Shown: positions 22,698 to 29,003 of the stretch, one piece after another
How the letters are laid out: each line of letters opens with the position of its first letter
Position numbering within the stretch: position 1 is the stretch's first letter
Virus record (IMG/VR): IMGVR_UViG_3300032087_004535
Span: 1 to 37,576 of that record
DNA from: a virus
Length of the DNA: 37,576 bases
Direction: 5' to 3' (one strand)
The notes under the pieces: generated by a model
Seen by the model: only the letters and a program-made list of their open reading frames with translations
The model's database searches: none
What the model was told of the DNA's origin: nothing
Translations under genes and position numbers: made by a program

Positions 22698-23008
22698 TAC
22701 ATACCTGCACAATCAGGGGCATCGACACAATCGAGGTCGCCGCAATCGACGATGCCATCGTGGTCATCGTCCATATCGTTATCACAGTTACGCTCGATGA
22801 AGATACGCACCTCATCCATTAGAATCATCTCAGCAGCACTATCATCATCGTCGTCGCCGACAGCGCTGTCATCATCATCTCCGGTGGCATCATCGTCATC
22901 GTCACCTGCTGAATCATCATCGTCGGGAGCCACTGGCGAGCACGCCATCGGGCATCCGATGAGGCAGAAAATAATTGGTAGAACGATTAGATTGGTCATT
23001 AGCTTCAT
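22697..23008 (-). CDS. Asp-rich lipoprotein
   Basis: The ATG at 23008, with AAGGA upstream, avoids overlap with the tRNA-Lys and gives 103 aa. The signal (LIVLPIIFCLIGC) ends in a lipobox. It is followed by repeated DDDDSAGDDDD-type blocks and a C-terminal CDNDMDDDHDGIVDCGDLDC segment that resembles calcium-binding 'CDNG.DDD.DG..DC.D.DC' repeats. Both features are typical of lipoproteins of Myxococcota and relatives, so this is probably host-derived and surface-exposed. It is coupled to the LysW-like gene by a TAATG overlap. Confidence 0.7.
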   Translation of the reverse strand: MKLMTNLIVLPIIFCLIGCPMACSPVAPDDDDSAGDDDDDATGDDDDSAVGDDDDDSAAEMILMDEVRIFIERNCDNDMDDDHDGIVDCGDLDCVDAPDCAGM

Positions 23009-23048
23009 TTGTATTTTCCTTTTCTTTATTGTTTTGTTTATGAAGTGG

Positions 23049-23123
23049 TGAGTCACCTTGGAATTGAACCAAGAACCTACGGTTTAAGAGACCGTTGCTC
23101 TAACCTAATTGAGCTAGTGACCC
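23049..23123 (-). tRNA. tRNA-Lys (anticodon CTT)
   Basis: The minus strand folds into a full cloverleaf: acceptor GGGTCAC with GTGACTC (one G-U pair), D arm GCTC/GAGC, anticodon arm ACGGT-CTCTTAA-ACCGT with anticodon CTT, and T arm CTTGG-TTCAATT-CCAAG. No CCA is encoded. A near-perfect sigma70 promoter lies just upstream. Confidence 0.9.
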
Positions 23124-23139
23124 GTATTTGATTGTTTGT

Positions 23140-23168
23140 ATTATATCCCAGTGCTTTCAGGATGTCAA
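23140..23168 (-). promoter_or_regulatory. Near-consensus sigma70 promoter before tRNA-Lys and LysW operon
   Basis: TTGACA (23168-23163), a 17-bp spacer and TATAAT (23145-23140) are a perfect consensus. It would transcribe tRNA-Lys, the Asp-rich lipoprotein and the LysW-like gene. The AAAAAACTTC before the -35 box is shared with the promoter at 21099. Confidence 0.9.
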
Positions 23169-23617
23169 GAAGTTTTTTCAGAAAGTCTGTGTTTATAGTA
23201 GCCGAAATCTATCGCTGTCTTTCTCCTATGGCAGTTCGCACAGCGAACTTCGCACTTATCTATTTCTTCTACTATACGTTCCCAACCATAGCCAGAGCAA
23301 AGAAGGGAGGAGATGGTGGCGGTCTTATCTCGCTGGTGGTCGAATTCCAATACTCTCGGGTCCGACTCACCGCAATCGACACAAGGATGCGATAAGAAAT
23401 ACTCGTATAGTCTTTCTCTATTAACCTCTTTCCTAGCCTCCTTGCATTCATTAATCTGCCTCACCATCTTTGGCTTGTTAGCAGCGTAATACTTTCTGCT
23501 CTTTTCTCTTTGGCACTTGCGACAATGGGTCTGTAACCCGTCATAGCGACGTTTGTTTTTATTGAATTCAGTTAGCGGGAGAGTCTTCTCGCAAGTATAG
23601 CACTTTTTGTTTTCCAT
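23165..23617 (-). CDS. HNH endonuclease
   Basis: The 150-aa product has an N-terminal zinc part (CYTCEKTLP with a CRKC pair) and a C-terminal HNH domain: CVDCGESDPRVLEFDHQRDK and CEVRCANCHRRKTA. The D-H pair, the later Asn and His and two CxxC pairs are the usual HNH layout. It is probably a free-standing homing-type endonuclease of a kind common in phage early regions; a packaging HNH is less likely because it is far from terL. Promoter at 23644-23672. Confidence 0.8.
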   Translation of the reverse strand: MENKKCYTCEKTLPLTEFNKNKRRYDGLQTHCRKCQREKSRKYYAANKPKMVRQINECKEARKEVNRERLYEYFLSHPCVDCGESDPRVLEFDHQRDKTATISSLLCSGYGWERIVEEIDKCEVRCANCHRRKTAIDFGYYKHRLSEKTS

Positions 23618-23643
23618 ACTTATAAATAGTGTGTTAGACTCTT

Positions 23644-23672
23644 AATCTACCAAGAAAGGTTAAGAATGTCAA
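23644..23672 (-). promoter_or_regulatory. Sigma70-type promoter before HNH gene
   Basis: TTGACA (23672-23667), a 17-bp spacer and TAGATT (23649-23644). The -35 box overlaps the stop codon of the preceding gene. TTCAAAATAACTC before it resembles the upstream element of the promoters at 23956 and 25548. Confidence 0.7.
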
Positions 23673-23926
23673 GAGTTATTTTGAACTTTTCTGAGTCCCT
23701 CTCGGATTGCCTCCTTGATTTCTTGCTTAGCGAGGACGGGGGCTCTTGCCTCGACATCGATTCCTATGAATAGACCAATGCACATCCCAAGATTTAGAGG
23801 GATGCCTTTATTAATCCACAGGTCAAACAAGATTTGACGCGCCCCTGGGCTGAGAAATGGGCTCAGCGATGTAAGCGGGATAAAGAAAGTTAGTGCGAGA
23901 ATGATTCCTACATAGATGGGGTGCAT
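23669..23926 (-). CDS. Small membrane protein of unknown function
   Basis: This 85-aa protein has two hydrophobic segments (YVGIILALTFFIPLTSL and LNLGMCIGLFIGIDV) and a C-terminal amphipathic helix KQEIKEAIREGLRKVQ. It is a single-gene unit with its own promoter at 23956-23984 and another promoter starting at its stop codon. No family recognised. Confidence 0.55.
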   Translation of the reverse strand: MHPIYVGIILALTFFIPLTSLSPFLSPGARQILFDLWINKGIPLNLGMCIGLFIGIDVEARAPVLAKQEIKEAIREGLRKVQNNS

Positions 23927-23955
23927 TGTTGTTTTCCTTTCTTGATTGTGGTCGT

Positions 23956-23984
23956 ATTATCTCACAGTGTTTTGGGAATGTCAA
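23956..23984 (-). promoter_or_regulatory. Sigma70-type promoter
   Basis: TTGACA (23984-23979), a 17-bp spacer and GATAAT (23961-23956). It lies between the methyltransferase stop and the small membrane protein gene. The preceding TTTTTCAAAATAATCC is repeated at 25574-25597. Confidence 0.85.
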
Positions 23985-24004
23985 GGATTATTTTGAAAAA
24001 GTTT
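23981..24004 (-). repeat. Upstream promoter repeat, copy A
   Basis: These 24 bases match 25574-25597 with one difference. They cover the region upstream of, and part of, the -35 box of the promoter. A/T-rich, possibly an UP element or a recombination seam flanking the methyltransferase/nuclease pair. Confidence 0.7.
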
Positions 24005-24908
24005 AAAAGTCAAGAAGCTTTTTGAACCCACGAGCTAAAAGTCGTGCGTTTGCCAACGCGCCGTTGAAGGCTCCCTCGTGCTTTTCGCTTGGTGTTGTCT
24101 GCATTTCGGGGTGCAGCTGAGTCGTCAGCTGGCGCTGCTCGCGTGTAACAGAGTCTTCACACATCTCTATGCGCTTTGTTGAAATGTCAAAATAATCTTT
24201 ATCCAGCTCGATGCCTATAAAATTTCTGTTTGTCATCTTGGCGGCAACACCCGTCGAGCCGGCGCCCATTGTGAAGTCAAGCACCGTATCGCCGGGGTTA
24301 CTATATGTCATAATAAGCCAGCTTAGCACATTAGTTGGCTTTTGCGTGGGATGCACCGTCTGTTGGGCTGAAAAGTTTCGTGAAGCGTGTAGGATACTCT
24401 TTGGGTAGCGTGTCCCTTCATTTTTTAGCTTCATCACTTTGTTGTTGCCGAACCCATAACCATGAGTATTTATGCCTGTGCCATATCCATCCTCGCTCTT
24501 GCAATTTCGCTCATAAGACTGCCCAGCCTCCATGATAGGATTATAGGTTGCAGCACTTCCGTTAGCAAAAACAATAATGTTTTCATGGACTTTCAGGGGA
24601 CGATACTTGGCGAGCCCGGGGCTTCCACACTTGTTTTTGTTCCAAATGAGTTCATATTTAAACCACTTTTCATTAGAAACTATAAGCTTGGAAGTAAATG
24701 GCTGCGAACCAAAAAAGATAGCATGAGTTTTTGGCTTCATAATCCGCCTTAGATGGCGCCAAACTTCATCAAAGTTTAACACATCATCCCACTTAATGGA
24801 TGTTGTTCCATAAGGGGGGTCGGTGAGAACCAAGTCAATAGAATTGTCTGGCAATTCTGCCAGCACCTTCATACAATCATCGTGATAGAGCTTGAAATTA
24901 CTCGTCAT
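24003..24908 (-). CDS. DNA methyltransferase (N6-adenine or N4-cytosine, class beta)
   Basis: The product is 301 aa. Motif IV LVLTDPPYGT (27-36) comes before motif I VLDFTMGAGSTGVAA (near 205-220), the class beta order, with NFIGIELDKDYFDIS after it. DPPY indicates transfer of methyl to an exocyclic amine of adenine or cytosine. The start overlaps the stop of the nuclease-like gene (ATGA), so the two are made together. The pair may protect phage DNA while cutting competing DNA. The C-terminal 50 residues are an extra tail. Target sequence unknown. Confidence 0.9.
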   Translation of the reverse strand: MTSNFKLYHDDCMKVLAELPDNSIDLVLTDPPYGTTSIKWDDVLNFDEVWRHLRRIMKPKTHAIFFGSQPFTSKLIVSNEKWFKYELIWNKNKCGSPGLAKYRPLKVHENIIVFANGSAATYNPIMEAGQSYERNCKSEDGYGTGINTHGYGFGNNKVMKLKNEGTRYPKSILHASRNFSAQQTVHPTQKPTNVLSWLIMTYSNPGDTVLDFTMGAGSTGVAAKMTNRNFIGIELDKDYFDISTKRIEMCEDSVTREQRQLTTQLHPEMQTTPSEKHEGAFNGALANARLLARGFKKLLDF

Positions 24909-25525
24909 ACTGCCAATCCTTTGAGCGCCAAGTAGGGGGCTGCCCTCTTACGCAAAACGTCTTCGAGCAATCCCAAAATAAAAGACGCCTTCTCCTCTTC
25001 GCTTCTCAGCGTAATCTCCAACTCTCTTTTGAGCTGAATTGGGTTAGACGGATTTGTCACAATTGAGCTGGGGGCAATGTCAGTAAGAGAGACGAAAACC
25101 GGTGCGCGATTGCTGCGCTTGTACATTACCAGATAAAAATATTCATTCAAAATACGCTTAGGTCTGGCGGCGCTCAGCTGCTTCACCAGGCTCGTCCAGC
25201 TAGTGCCTCCCGACTTGCCCAGCAAAACATATTGAAAAACCTTGGGTCCTCCGCCATTATATGTTGAGGTGTTCTCGCTCACCATCTTAATGTTAATCGG
25301 ATATACCTTGGACCCAATCTGAATATCGATGTCCCCGAAGGACCTGTTGTGACTCTTTGGGAGAATCGTAAAAGATTGATTGGAACCAAAGCGCTCCCTT
25401 AGCGCGCTAGTAACGGCGTCTTCTGAGTGCAGAGATTCTAGCCTTCCATCGGAATTCTCGGTGAGAGAAATCTCTCGACCACTCAAAAAGTCAGTAAAAA
25501 GGGCTCCCACTTGTCGAATATCCAC
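24905..25525 (-). CDS. Probable type II restriction endonuclease, PD-(D/E)xK-like
   Basis: I place the start at the GTG at 25525 (GAGG site upstream), because an in-frame GTG at 25546 falls beside the -10 box of the promoter; this gives 206 aa. The core reads RSFGDIDIQIGSKVYPINIKMVSEN: Asp residues, a strand, then N-I-K, a likely PD-(D/E)xK centre with Asn replacing the usual acidic residue. Later parts (TSWTSLVKQL, YFYLVMYKR) are ordinary mixed alpha/beta. Overlap with the methyltransferase is the best evidence for a restriction role. Alternatively it could be a repair or nicking enzyme. Confidence 0.6.
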   Translation of the reverse strand: MDIRQVGALFTDFLSGREISLTENSDGRLESLHSEDAVTSALRERFGSNQSFTILPKSHNRSFGDIDIQIGSKVYPINIKMVSENTSTYNGGGPKVFQYVLLGKSGGTSWTSLVKQLSAARPKRILNEYFYLVMYKRSNRAPVFVSLTDIAPSSIVTNPSNPIQLKRELEITLRSEEEKASFILGLLEDVLRKRAAPYLALKGLAV

Positions 25526-25547
25526 CGTTACCTCACTTTCTATCACT

Positions 25548-25576
25548 ATATTATCACTCTAAGAGAATAAAGTCAA
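25548..25576 (-). promoter_or_regulatory. Sigma70-type promoter of nuclease/methyltransferase pair
   Basis: TTGACT (25576-25571), a 17-bp spacer and TAATAT (25553-25548). Transcription would begin near 25541, which rules out the first GTG as a normally initiated start and supports the start at 25525. Confidence 0.8.
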
Positions 25577-25595
25577 GGACTATTTTGAAAAAGTT

Positions 25596-25597
<2 letters not shown>
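25574..25597 (-). repeat. Upstream promoter repeat, copy B
   Basis: Matches 23981-24004 at 23 of 24 bases. The two copies bracket the nuclease/methyltransferase pair, so recombination between them could gain or lose the cassette. Confidence 0.7.
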
Positions 25598-25671
<74 letters not shown>

Positions 25672-25686
25672 AAAAGAATGTAAAAA

Positions 25687-25759
25687 TAGGCTCAGTAGGA
25701 TTCGAACCTACAACCGCCTGGTTCAAAGCCAGGGGCTCTGCCAATTGAGCTATGAGCCT
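25687..25759 (-). tRNA. tRNA-Gln (anticodon TTG)
   Basis: Cloverleaf: acceptor AGGCTCA with TGAGCCT, D arm GCTC/GAGC, anticodon arm CCTGG-CTTTGAA-CCAGG (anticodon TTG, reading CAA), T arm GTAGG-TTCGAAT-CCTAC. No encoded CCA. Its 5' end overlaps the end of a VGDLV gene by about 10 nt. Confidence 0.9.
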
Positions 25760-25959
25760 GTAGAGATTACTGTTAATAGAGTTTGTGCGCCATAGCATTC
25801 ACTATACCTGCGAATGCGATTTCCGAACATGACGTGGATCATCCTGTGGTATGGCTGCTCATCTACAATTCTAATGATGAGCCCATGCATTGGGGCGTCT
25901 GGTCCCTCAACACAATCATACTTATTGCGCTTTACTAGGTCTCCTACTTTCAAGTCCAT
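25750..25959 (-). CDS. VGDLV-family small protein (copy 7)
   Basis: This 69-aa protein opens MDLKVGDLVKRNKYDCVEGPDAPMHGLIIRIVDEQ, then has RMIHVMFGNRIRRYSECYGAQTLLTVIS: GDLVK, HGLIIRIV, IHVMF and a closing hydrophobic strand. It has its own sigma70 promoter and co-transcribes with tRNA-Gln and tRNA-Met downstream. Function unknown. Confidence 0.65.
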   Translation of the reverse strand: MDLKVGDLVKRNKYDCVEGPDAPMHGLIIRIVDEQPYHRMIHVMFGNRIRRYSECYGAQTLLTVISTGS

Positions 25960-25974
25960 ACTTGACTCTCCTAT

Positions 25975-26003
25975 ACTATATCAAAGAGTATCGAGACTGT
26001 CAA
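25975..26003 (-). promoter_or_regulatory. Sigma70-type promoter before VGDLV copy 7 and two tRNAs
   Basis: TTGACA (26003-25998), a 17-bp spacer and TATAGT (25980-25975). It overlaps the end of the short gene at 25981-26148. Confidence 0.8.
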
Positions 26004-26148
26004 GATAAAACTTCAACTCTCTCCAAAAACCCAGCATTTTTACCCTGAGGGTGTCTTGATCGACGTTATTGTAGTCTTCACGTAGAAGGTTATATACACG
26101 GTCTAACTCATCGCACAAGGCTTGCAATTCTTCTCTTGAAACATTCAC
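25981..26148 (-). CDS. Short hypothetical helical protein
   Basis: A GTG at 26148 with GGGGAGAG seven bases upstream opens a 55-aa frame: MNVSREELQALCDELDRVYNL (in pieces), then LREDYNNVDQDTLRVKMLGFWRELKFYLDSL. It is strongly helical and charged. The strong ribosome-binding site supports translation. Possible weak promoter TTGGCT-N16-TAATAT just upstream. Function unknown. Confidence 0.55.
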   Translation of the reverse strand: MNVSREELQALCDELDRVYNLLREDYNNVDQDTLRVKMLGFWRELKFYLDSLDTL

Positions 26149-26230
26149 AGCGAAACTCTCCCCTATATTAATATAGTGCAGTCCAGAGCCAAAACAGCAC
26201 TATTAATAATACCACTACATTGTATTCCAT

Positions 26231-26749
26231 TTAAATAACTTGAAAGGGAGTATCGCCTCGGTGCTCCAAGAACCACGCAGGTATCTTGTTCTCGGGGTAT
26301 CGCATACGCGGCTTGCTGGCGTAAAAGCGACGATAAGATTCTACAATATTATTTGACTTGAACTCCTGTGGCATACATAATGGAAGTCGAGTCTCGTGCT
26401 GCTTGGGGAACCGTGATGGGTCGTAGAGGTCCATCACCTTTTCCAGCACGCCAGCACACTTATGAATCTTGCCGAAGCGCTCGGTGTATTCGTCAAGCAT
26501 AGCGAGCGTGTGCTCCACGAGCAGCTCAAAATTTGCTGACGATTCCCGCACCCACAGCGTGGATGGGTGCTTGGGGTGCGCGTTCTTGTATGGCGTCACC
26601 TGCTCCTCGTGTTGTAGGTTGATTGCGGTGCATAGCATCTGGACTGACTCCAGAATCATCTTGACAACGCGGTAGTTGTCCTGTGACTTGGCTGATGCCA
26701 CCCAGTCAATGTTTCCATCTGCGTCTGCCTCAATGGCGAAGATATTCAT
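26231..26749 (-). CDS. Conserved phage protein of unknown function (HPxxxWVRxSxxN family)
   Basis: The 172-aa product has YRVVKMILESVQMLCTA, KHPSTLWVRESSANFELLVEHTLAMLDEYTERFGKIHKC and a C-terminal ESYRRFYASKPRMRY...IPAWF. This arrangement, a 'HVVKM.LE..Q.L' helix followed by 'HP...WVR.S..N...L......L..EY..R(Y/F)GK.H', is widespread in phages. I know no established function. It overlaps the upstream gene as TAATG. Confidence 0.65.
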   Translation of the reverse strand: MNIFAIEADADGNIDWVASAKSQDNYRVVKMILESVQMLCTAINLQHEEQVTPYKNAHPKHPSTLWVRESSANFELLVEHTLAMLDEYTERFGKIHKCAGVLEKVMDLYDPSRFPKQHETRLPLCMPQEFKSNNIVESYRRFYASKPRMRYPENKIPAWFLEHRGDTPFQVI

Positions 26750-27261
26750 TATGATAGCTCTCTGTCCTTGGGGAATGCCTCAATGTAGCCATTGGGCACG
26801 TGAAGAATCACAACGTCATAGCCGTGGAACTTCATAAATTGATACAGGTACTTGGTGATGTCCTCTTGGGTCTCATCCTCGTATCGTTCTAGACGCACTC
26901 GAATGCGAAGACCGGCTGGGTCTCCCTTGAAGAATACGTCCCACTCATTGTCAATATCGCAATCATCTAGGAAGTCTTCCATAGCTTCTACGGCTTCCTT
27001 GATGGGTAGCTTCTCACTTACGTCAATAGTCATATTACAGATTTGCTCCAATGCTTCTTCGTTTTTAATATAATACACGTATTCAAAAAAGTCTTCAACT
27101 CTTACATACTCGCATTTCCATACGAGATGGCATCGTAGCCAGAAGACAAGACCGGAGAGCCAACGCTTTCCGAAATACCTACCAGGTATTCTATCACGGT
27201 CGCGGGTCTCTTGTCCAGTAAAAAATAACTTCATAAAAAGATGGGGGGCTTGCTCCTGCAC
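26749..27261 (-). CDS. Unknown protein
   Basis: The product is 170 aa from the GTG at 27261, or 161 aa from the ATG at 27234 (MKLFFTG...). A GGTGAGTGA site supports the GTG. The N-terminal third is basic with a hydrophobic stretch (WLSGLVFWLRCHLVW); the rest is acidic alpha/beta, with PAGLRIRVRLERYEDETQ and a final VVILHVPNGYIEAFP. I do not recognise it. Confidence 0.55.
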   Translation of the reverse strand: MQEQAPHLFMKLFFTGQETRDRDRIPGRYFGKRWLSGLVFWLRCHLVWKCEYVRVEDFFEYVYYIKNEEALEQICNMTIDVSEKLPIKEAVEAMEDFLDDCDIDNEWDVFFKGDPAGLRIRVRLERYEDETQEDITKYLYQFMKFHGYDVVILHVPNGYIEAFPKDRELS

Positions 27262-27310
27262 TCACTCACCAAACGCAAACAACAAAGCAAAAGAATTAAG
27301 TGAGACCTTC

Positions 27311-27523
27311 TTAAAGAGCCCGCCCCCCATCGGGGTAACTGTCTCGCCTTATCCTCTTGAATAAACCGGGTCGTAACCAAGGAGAACTCATTTTACTTTT
27401 TTGCCAATATACTTTAATCATAGTTGGCGCCCTCTTCTCCTTTTTAATATCGGTTACAATCCCAACGTCACAGAAGTGAGAATTATGGTTTGAACGTACT
27501 AAATCACCGAGTTTGATTTTCAT
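27311..27523 (-). CDS. VGDLV-family small protein (copy 8)
   Basis: The 70-aa product opens MKIKLGDLVRSNHNSHFCDVGIVTDIKKE and continues with APTMIKVYWQKSKMSSPWLRPGLFKRI. The order GDLVR, VGIVTDI, IKVYW, W..P..(L/F) is the clearest family consensus. It overlaps copy 9 by 20 nt. It is the last of five consecutive family members. Confidence 0.65.
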   Translation of the reverse strand: MKIKLGDLVRSNHNSHFCDVGIVTDIKKEKRAPTMIKVYWQKSKMSSPWLRPGLFKRIRRDSYPDGGRAL

Positions 27524-27752
27524 TAGTAATTATGCACTCATCGACGCTAGGCGCCTCGCTAATAACAATTAATCCCTCGGGTGTGAAAATATCAGCGGGA
27601 TAAACGATGTTTGTTGGTGGAAACTGCCAGCGTACGCGGACCAGTCCGCGCTTACCGTCAGCGCCCATAGAGATTATGTTTGTCACGATGCCCACGCCAA
27701 ACCTGTTGCAATGTGCATCACTGACGTGTTTAACCAAGTCGCCTTGCTTCAT
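27504..27752 (-). CDS. VGDLV-family small protein (copy 9)
   Basis: The ATG at 27752 overlaps the upstream stop (TGATG), giving an 82-aa product: MKQGDLVKHVSDAHCNRFGVGIVTNI, then GLVRVRWQFPPTNIVYPADIFTPEGLIVIS. It is closely similar in layout to copy 8 (VGIVT(D/N)I), which suggests recent duplication. An in-frame extension upstream lacks support. Confidence 0.65.
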   Translation of the reverse strand: MKQGDLVKHVSDAHCNRFGVGIVTNIISMGADGKRGLVRVRWQFPPTNIVYPADIFTPEGLIVISEAPSVDECIITNENQTR

Positions 27753-28078
27753 CACTTCTTCTTCACAGGAACCAGCATAAACTCCCGAATATGTATCGGA
27801 TGTTTTCCTTCTTTTTGCCAAGCAATTTGATAGGCGGGTCCATCGGAGCTAGTCTGTGTGGAATACATAACAATCTTCTTCATAACAACCCCCACATCGC
27901 CCGGCGCAAGACCAACCTGAAAAAACCCAGGAGCGACCTTAATTAAGTCTCCGACCTCAAATTGATACTCAAAATCATCACATTGTGGTCGAATCGTAGC
28001 AGATTGTACTCCAAAGGGGTCTCCCCACATCATATCCCACTCATTTGGGGTTATCCCCAATCCCTTTTTACTGCTCAC
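27752..28078 (-). CDS. VGDLV-family protein (copy 10, N-terminal extension)
   Basis: I choose the GTG at 28078 (GGAAG 9 nt upstream, 11-nt overlap with copy 11), giving 108 aa; ATG starts further upstream are possible. A 40-residue leader (PNEWDMMWGDPFGVQS...) precedes FEVGDLIKVAPGFFQVGLAPGDVGVVMKKI and AYQIAWQKEGKHPIHIREFMLV. Same strand order as the other copies. Confidence 0.55.
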   Translation of the reverse strand: MSSKKGLGITPNEWDMMWGDPFGVQSATIRPQCDDFEYQFEVGDLIKVAPGFFQVGLAPGDVGVVMKKIVMYSTQTSSDGPAYQIAWQKEGKHPIHIREFMLVPVKKK

Positions 28079-28502
28079 CTCGACGTACTTCCTCGTAATG
28101 CGATAGAGCATCTTCCCAATACCACGCCACACTCTGCTGGTCTTGCCACGCGACTTTGCATTGCGTATTGACGAGGGGCTCGTCGGCTTCGTTTGTAAAC
28201 CCGGTGGGAGCATATTCCCTCTTCTCCACTACAAGCCCTGGTCCGGACGAGAGATAGTCAGCACGGTAGAAAACTAGATCGCCTACTTCGATGTTCTTGA
28301 TAGCCATAGATAATATTATAGGGTATAACCCGATGAATGTCCAGAAAAAACTGAACTTGGTTAAGAATAATAAGTTTGTTGCGTGTTCTTCGGTACCGGT
28401 GTATAGTGGTGGATAAAAATAGTATAGCGAGATTGCTAAGGTGGCAAATACGAAGCCACTGATAATAAAGGATTTTCCAGTCGTATCCAGTAGGTCAGTC
28501 AC
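28068..28502 (-). CDS. Two-pass membrane protein fused to a VGDLV domain (copy 11)
   Basis: From the GTG at 28502 the frame encodes 144 aa. Two transmembrane segments (FIISGFVFATLAISLYYF and LTKFSFFWTFIGLYPIIL) are followed by MAIKNIEVGDLVFYRADY, GPGLVVEKREY and CKVAWQDQQSVAWYWEDALSHY. The GTG has GGGGG six bases upstream. If the overlapping promoter at 28513-28541 is used, transcripts would begin only about four bases before this GTG, so a shorter product from the ATG at 28307 (soluble domain only) remains possible, though that ATG has no clear site. Confidence 0.5.
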   Translation of the reverse strand: MTDLLDTTGKSFIISGFVFATLAISLYYFYPPLYTGTEEHATNLLFLTKFSFFWTFIGLYPIILSMAIKNIEVGDLVFYRADYLSSGPGLVVEKREYAPTGFTNEADEPLVNTQCKVAWQDQQSVAWYWEDALSHYEEVRRGEQ

Positions 28503-28508
28503 TTCTTG

Positions 28509-28530
28509 CCCCCTATTAGTAACTAGGGGG
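28509..28530 (-). other. Inverted repeat overlapping promoter and ribosome-binding site
   Basis: A 7-bp perfect inverted repeat, CCCCCTA with TAGGGGG, is separated by 8 bases. One arm contains part of the -10 box and the G-run before the GTG at 28502. No U-run follows, so it is not a terminator. Could be an operator, or a stem-loop resembling the promoter/stem-loop cassettes of T-even phages. Confidence 0.5.
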
Positions 28531-28541
28531 CTCAAAGTCAA
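28513..28541 (-). promoter_or_regulatory. Sigma70-type promoter within inverted repeat
   Basis: TTGACT (28541-28536), a 17-bp spacer and TAATAG (28518-28513). AAATAATCC before the -35 box matches the upstream element at 23956-24004. It would drive VGDLV copies 11 to 8. Confidence 0.6.
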
Positions 28542-28545
28542 AGGA

Positions 28546-28770
28546 TTATTTTTTTACGGGACTTACAACTTCCACAGCCCCTGGGTGCTCCCAAGTCTGA
28601 AAGCCATAGCGCATCCAGAAGACTAGAACTTGTGGGTCATAATAGGTGTCACCGTGCTCTACTTGCTTGATGAGACCGGGGGTGCCGACGCTAAGAGCCA
28701 TATCTCCCTCAAAGCTAGCGTCAGTGGCGATAACCAAATCACCAATATTCATTTCTATTTCTTCTATCAT
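28546..28770 (-). CDS. VGDLV-family small protein (copy 12)
   Basis: The 74-aa product (or 68 aa from the ATG at 28752) reads MNIGDLVIATDASFEGDMALSVGTPGLIKQV (after a short leader) and YYDPQVLVFWMRYGFQTWEHPGAVEVV. GDLV, PGLIKQV, VLVFW and a W-containing final strand follow the family order. It is the upstream-most of the run of five. Confidence 0.6.
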   Translation of the reverse strand: MIEEIEMNIGDLVIATDASFEGDMALSVGTPGLIKQVEHGDTYYDPQVLVFWMRYGFQTWEHPGAVEVVSPVKK

Positions 28771-28778
28771 CGTACATG

Positions 28779-29003
28779 TTAAGCATTGTTAGAGCGGTGC
28801 TCACGCCTGATAACACTGCATTCTCCGCTTTCCGAATAAAGGTCTGGTACGTTTGTGTGCAGATTATGATCTGTCCAAGACCTTTCATAGATGAAATAAA
28901 TCGGTTCCTCACCGTGTCGCTCCTTCACTTGTTGATAGTCTTCCTTGGAGTCCCATTCCAAGTCATCCACTGTATATGAAGTTATTATAACACACTTTTT
29001 CAC
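28779..29003 (-). CDS. Small protein of unknown function
   Basis: The GTG start overlaps the preceding stop (TAGTG) and has GGTGGA upstream. The 74-aa product begins MKKCVIITSYTVDDLEWDSKEDYQQVKERHG and ends in polar residues. It may be a small alpha/beta protein. No family recognised. Confidence 0.5.
   Translation of the reverse strand: MKKCVIITSYTVDDLEWDSKEDYQQVKERHGEEPIYFIYERSWTDHNLHTNVPDLYSESGECSVIRREHRSNNA

Noticed and set aside
22780-22930. Asp-rich repeated codons considered as a CRISPR array or DNA repeat
   Set aside because: The periodic GATGATGAC pattern lies in frame within a lipoprotein and has no spacer structure.
24008-24035. TTGACT-N17-TAATCC at the end of the methyltransferase gene considered as a further promoter
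   Set aside because: The -10 box is poor and a much better promoter lies 40 bases downstream; kept only as a sign of promoter-like repeats.
28509-28530. Inverted repeat considered as a Rho-independent terminator
   Set aside because: No U-run follows on either strand, and it overlaps a promoter -10 box and a start site.
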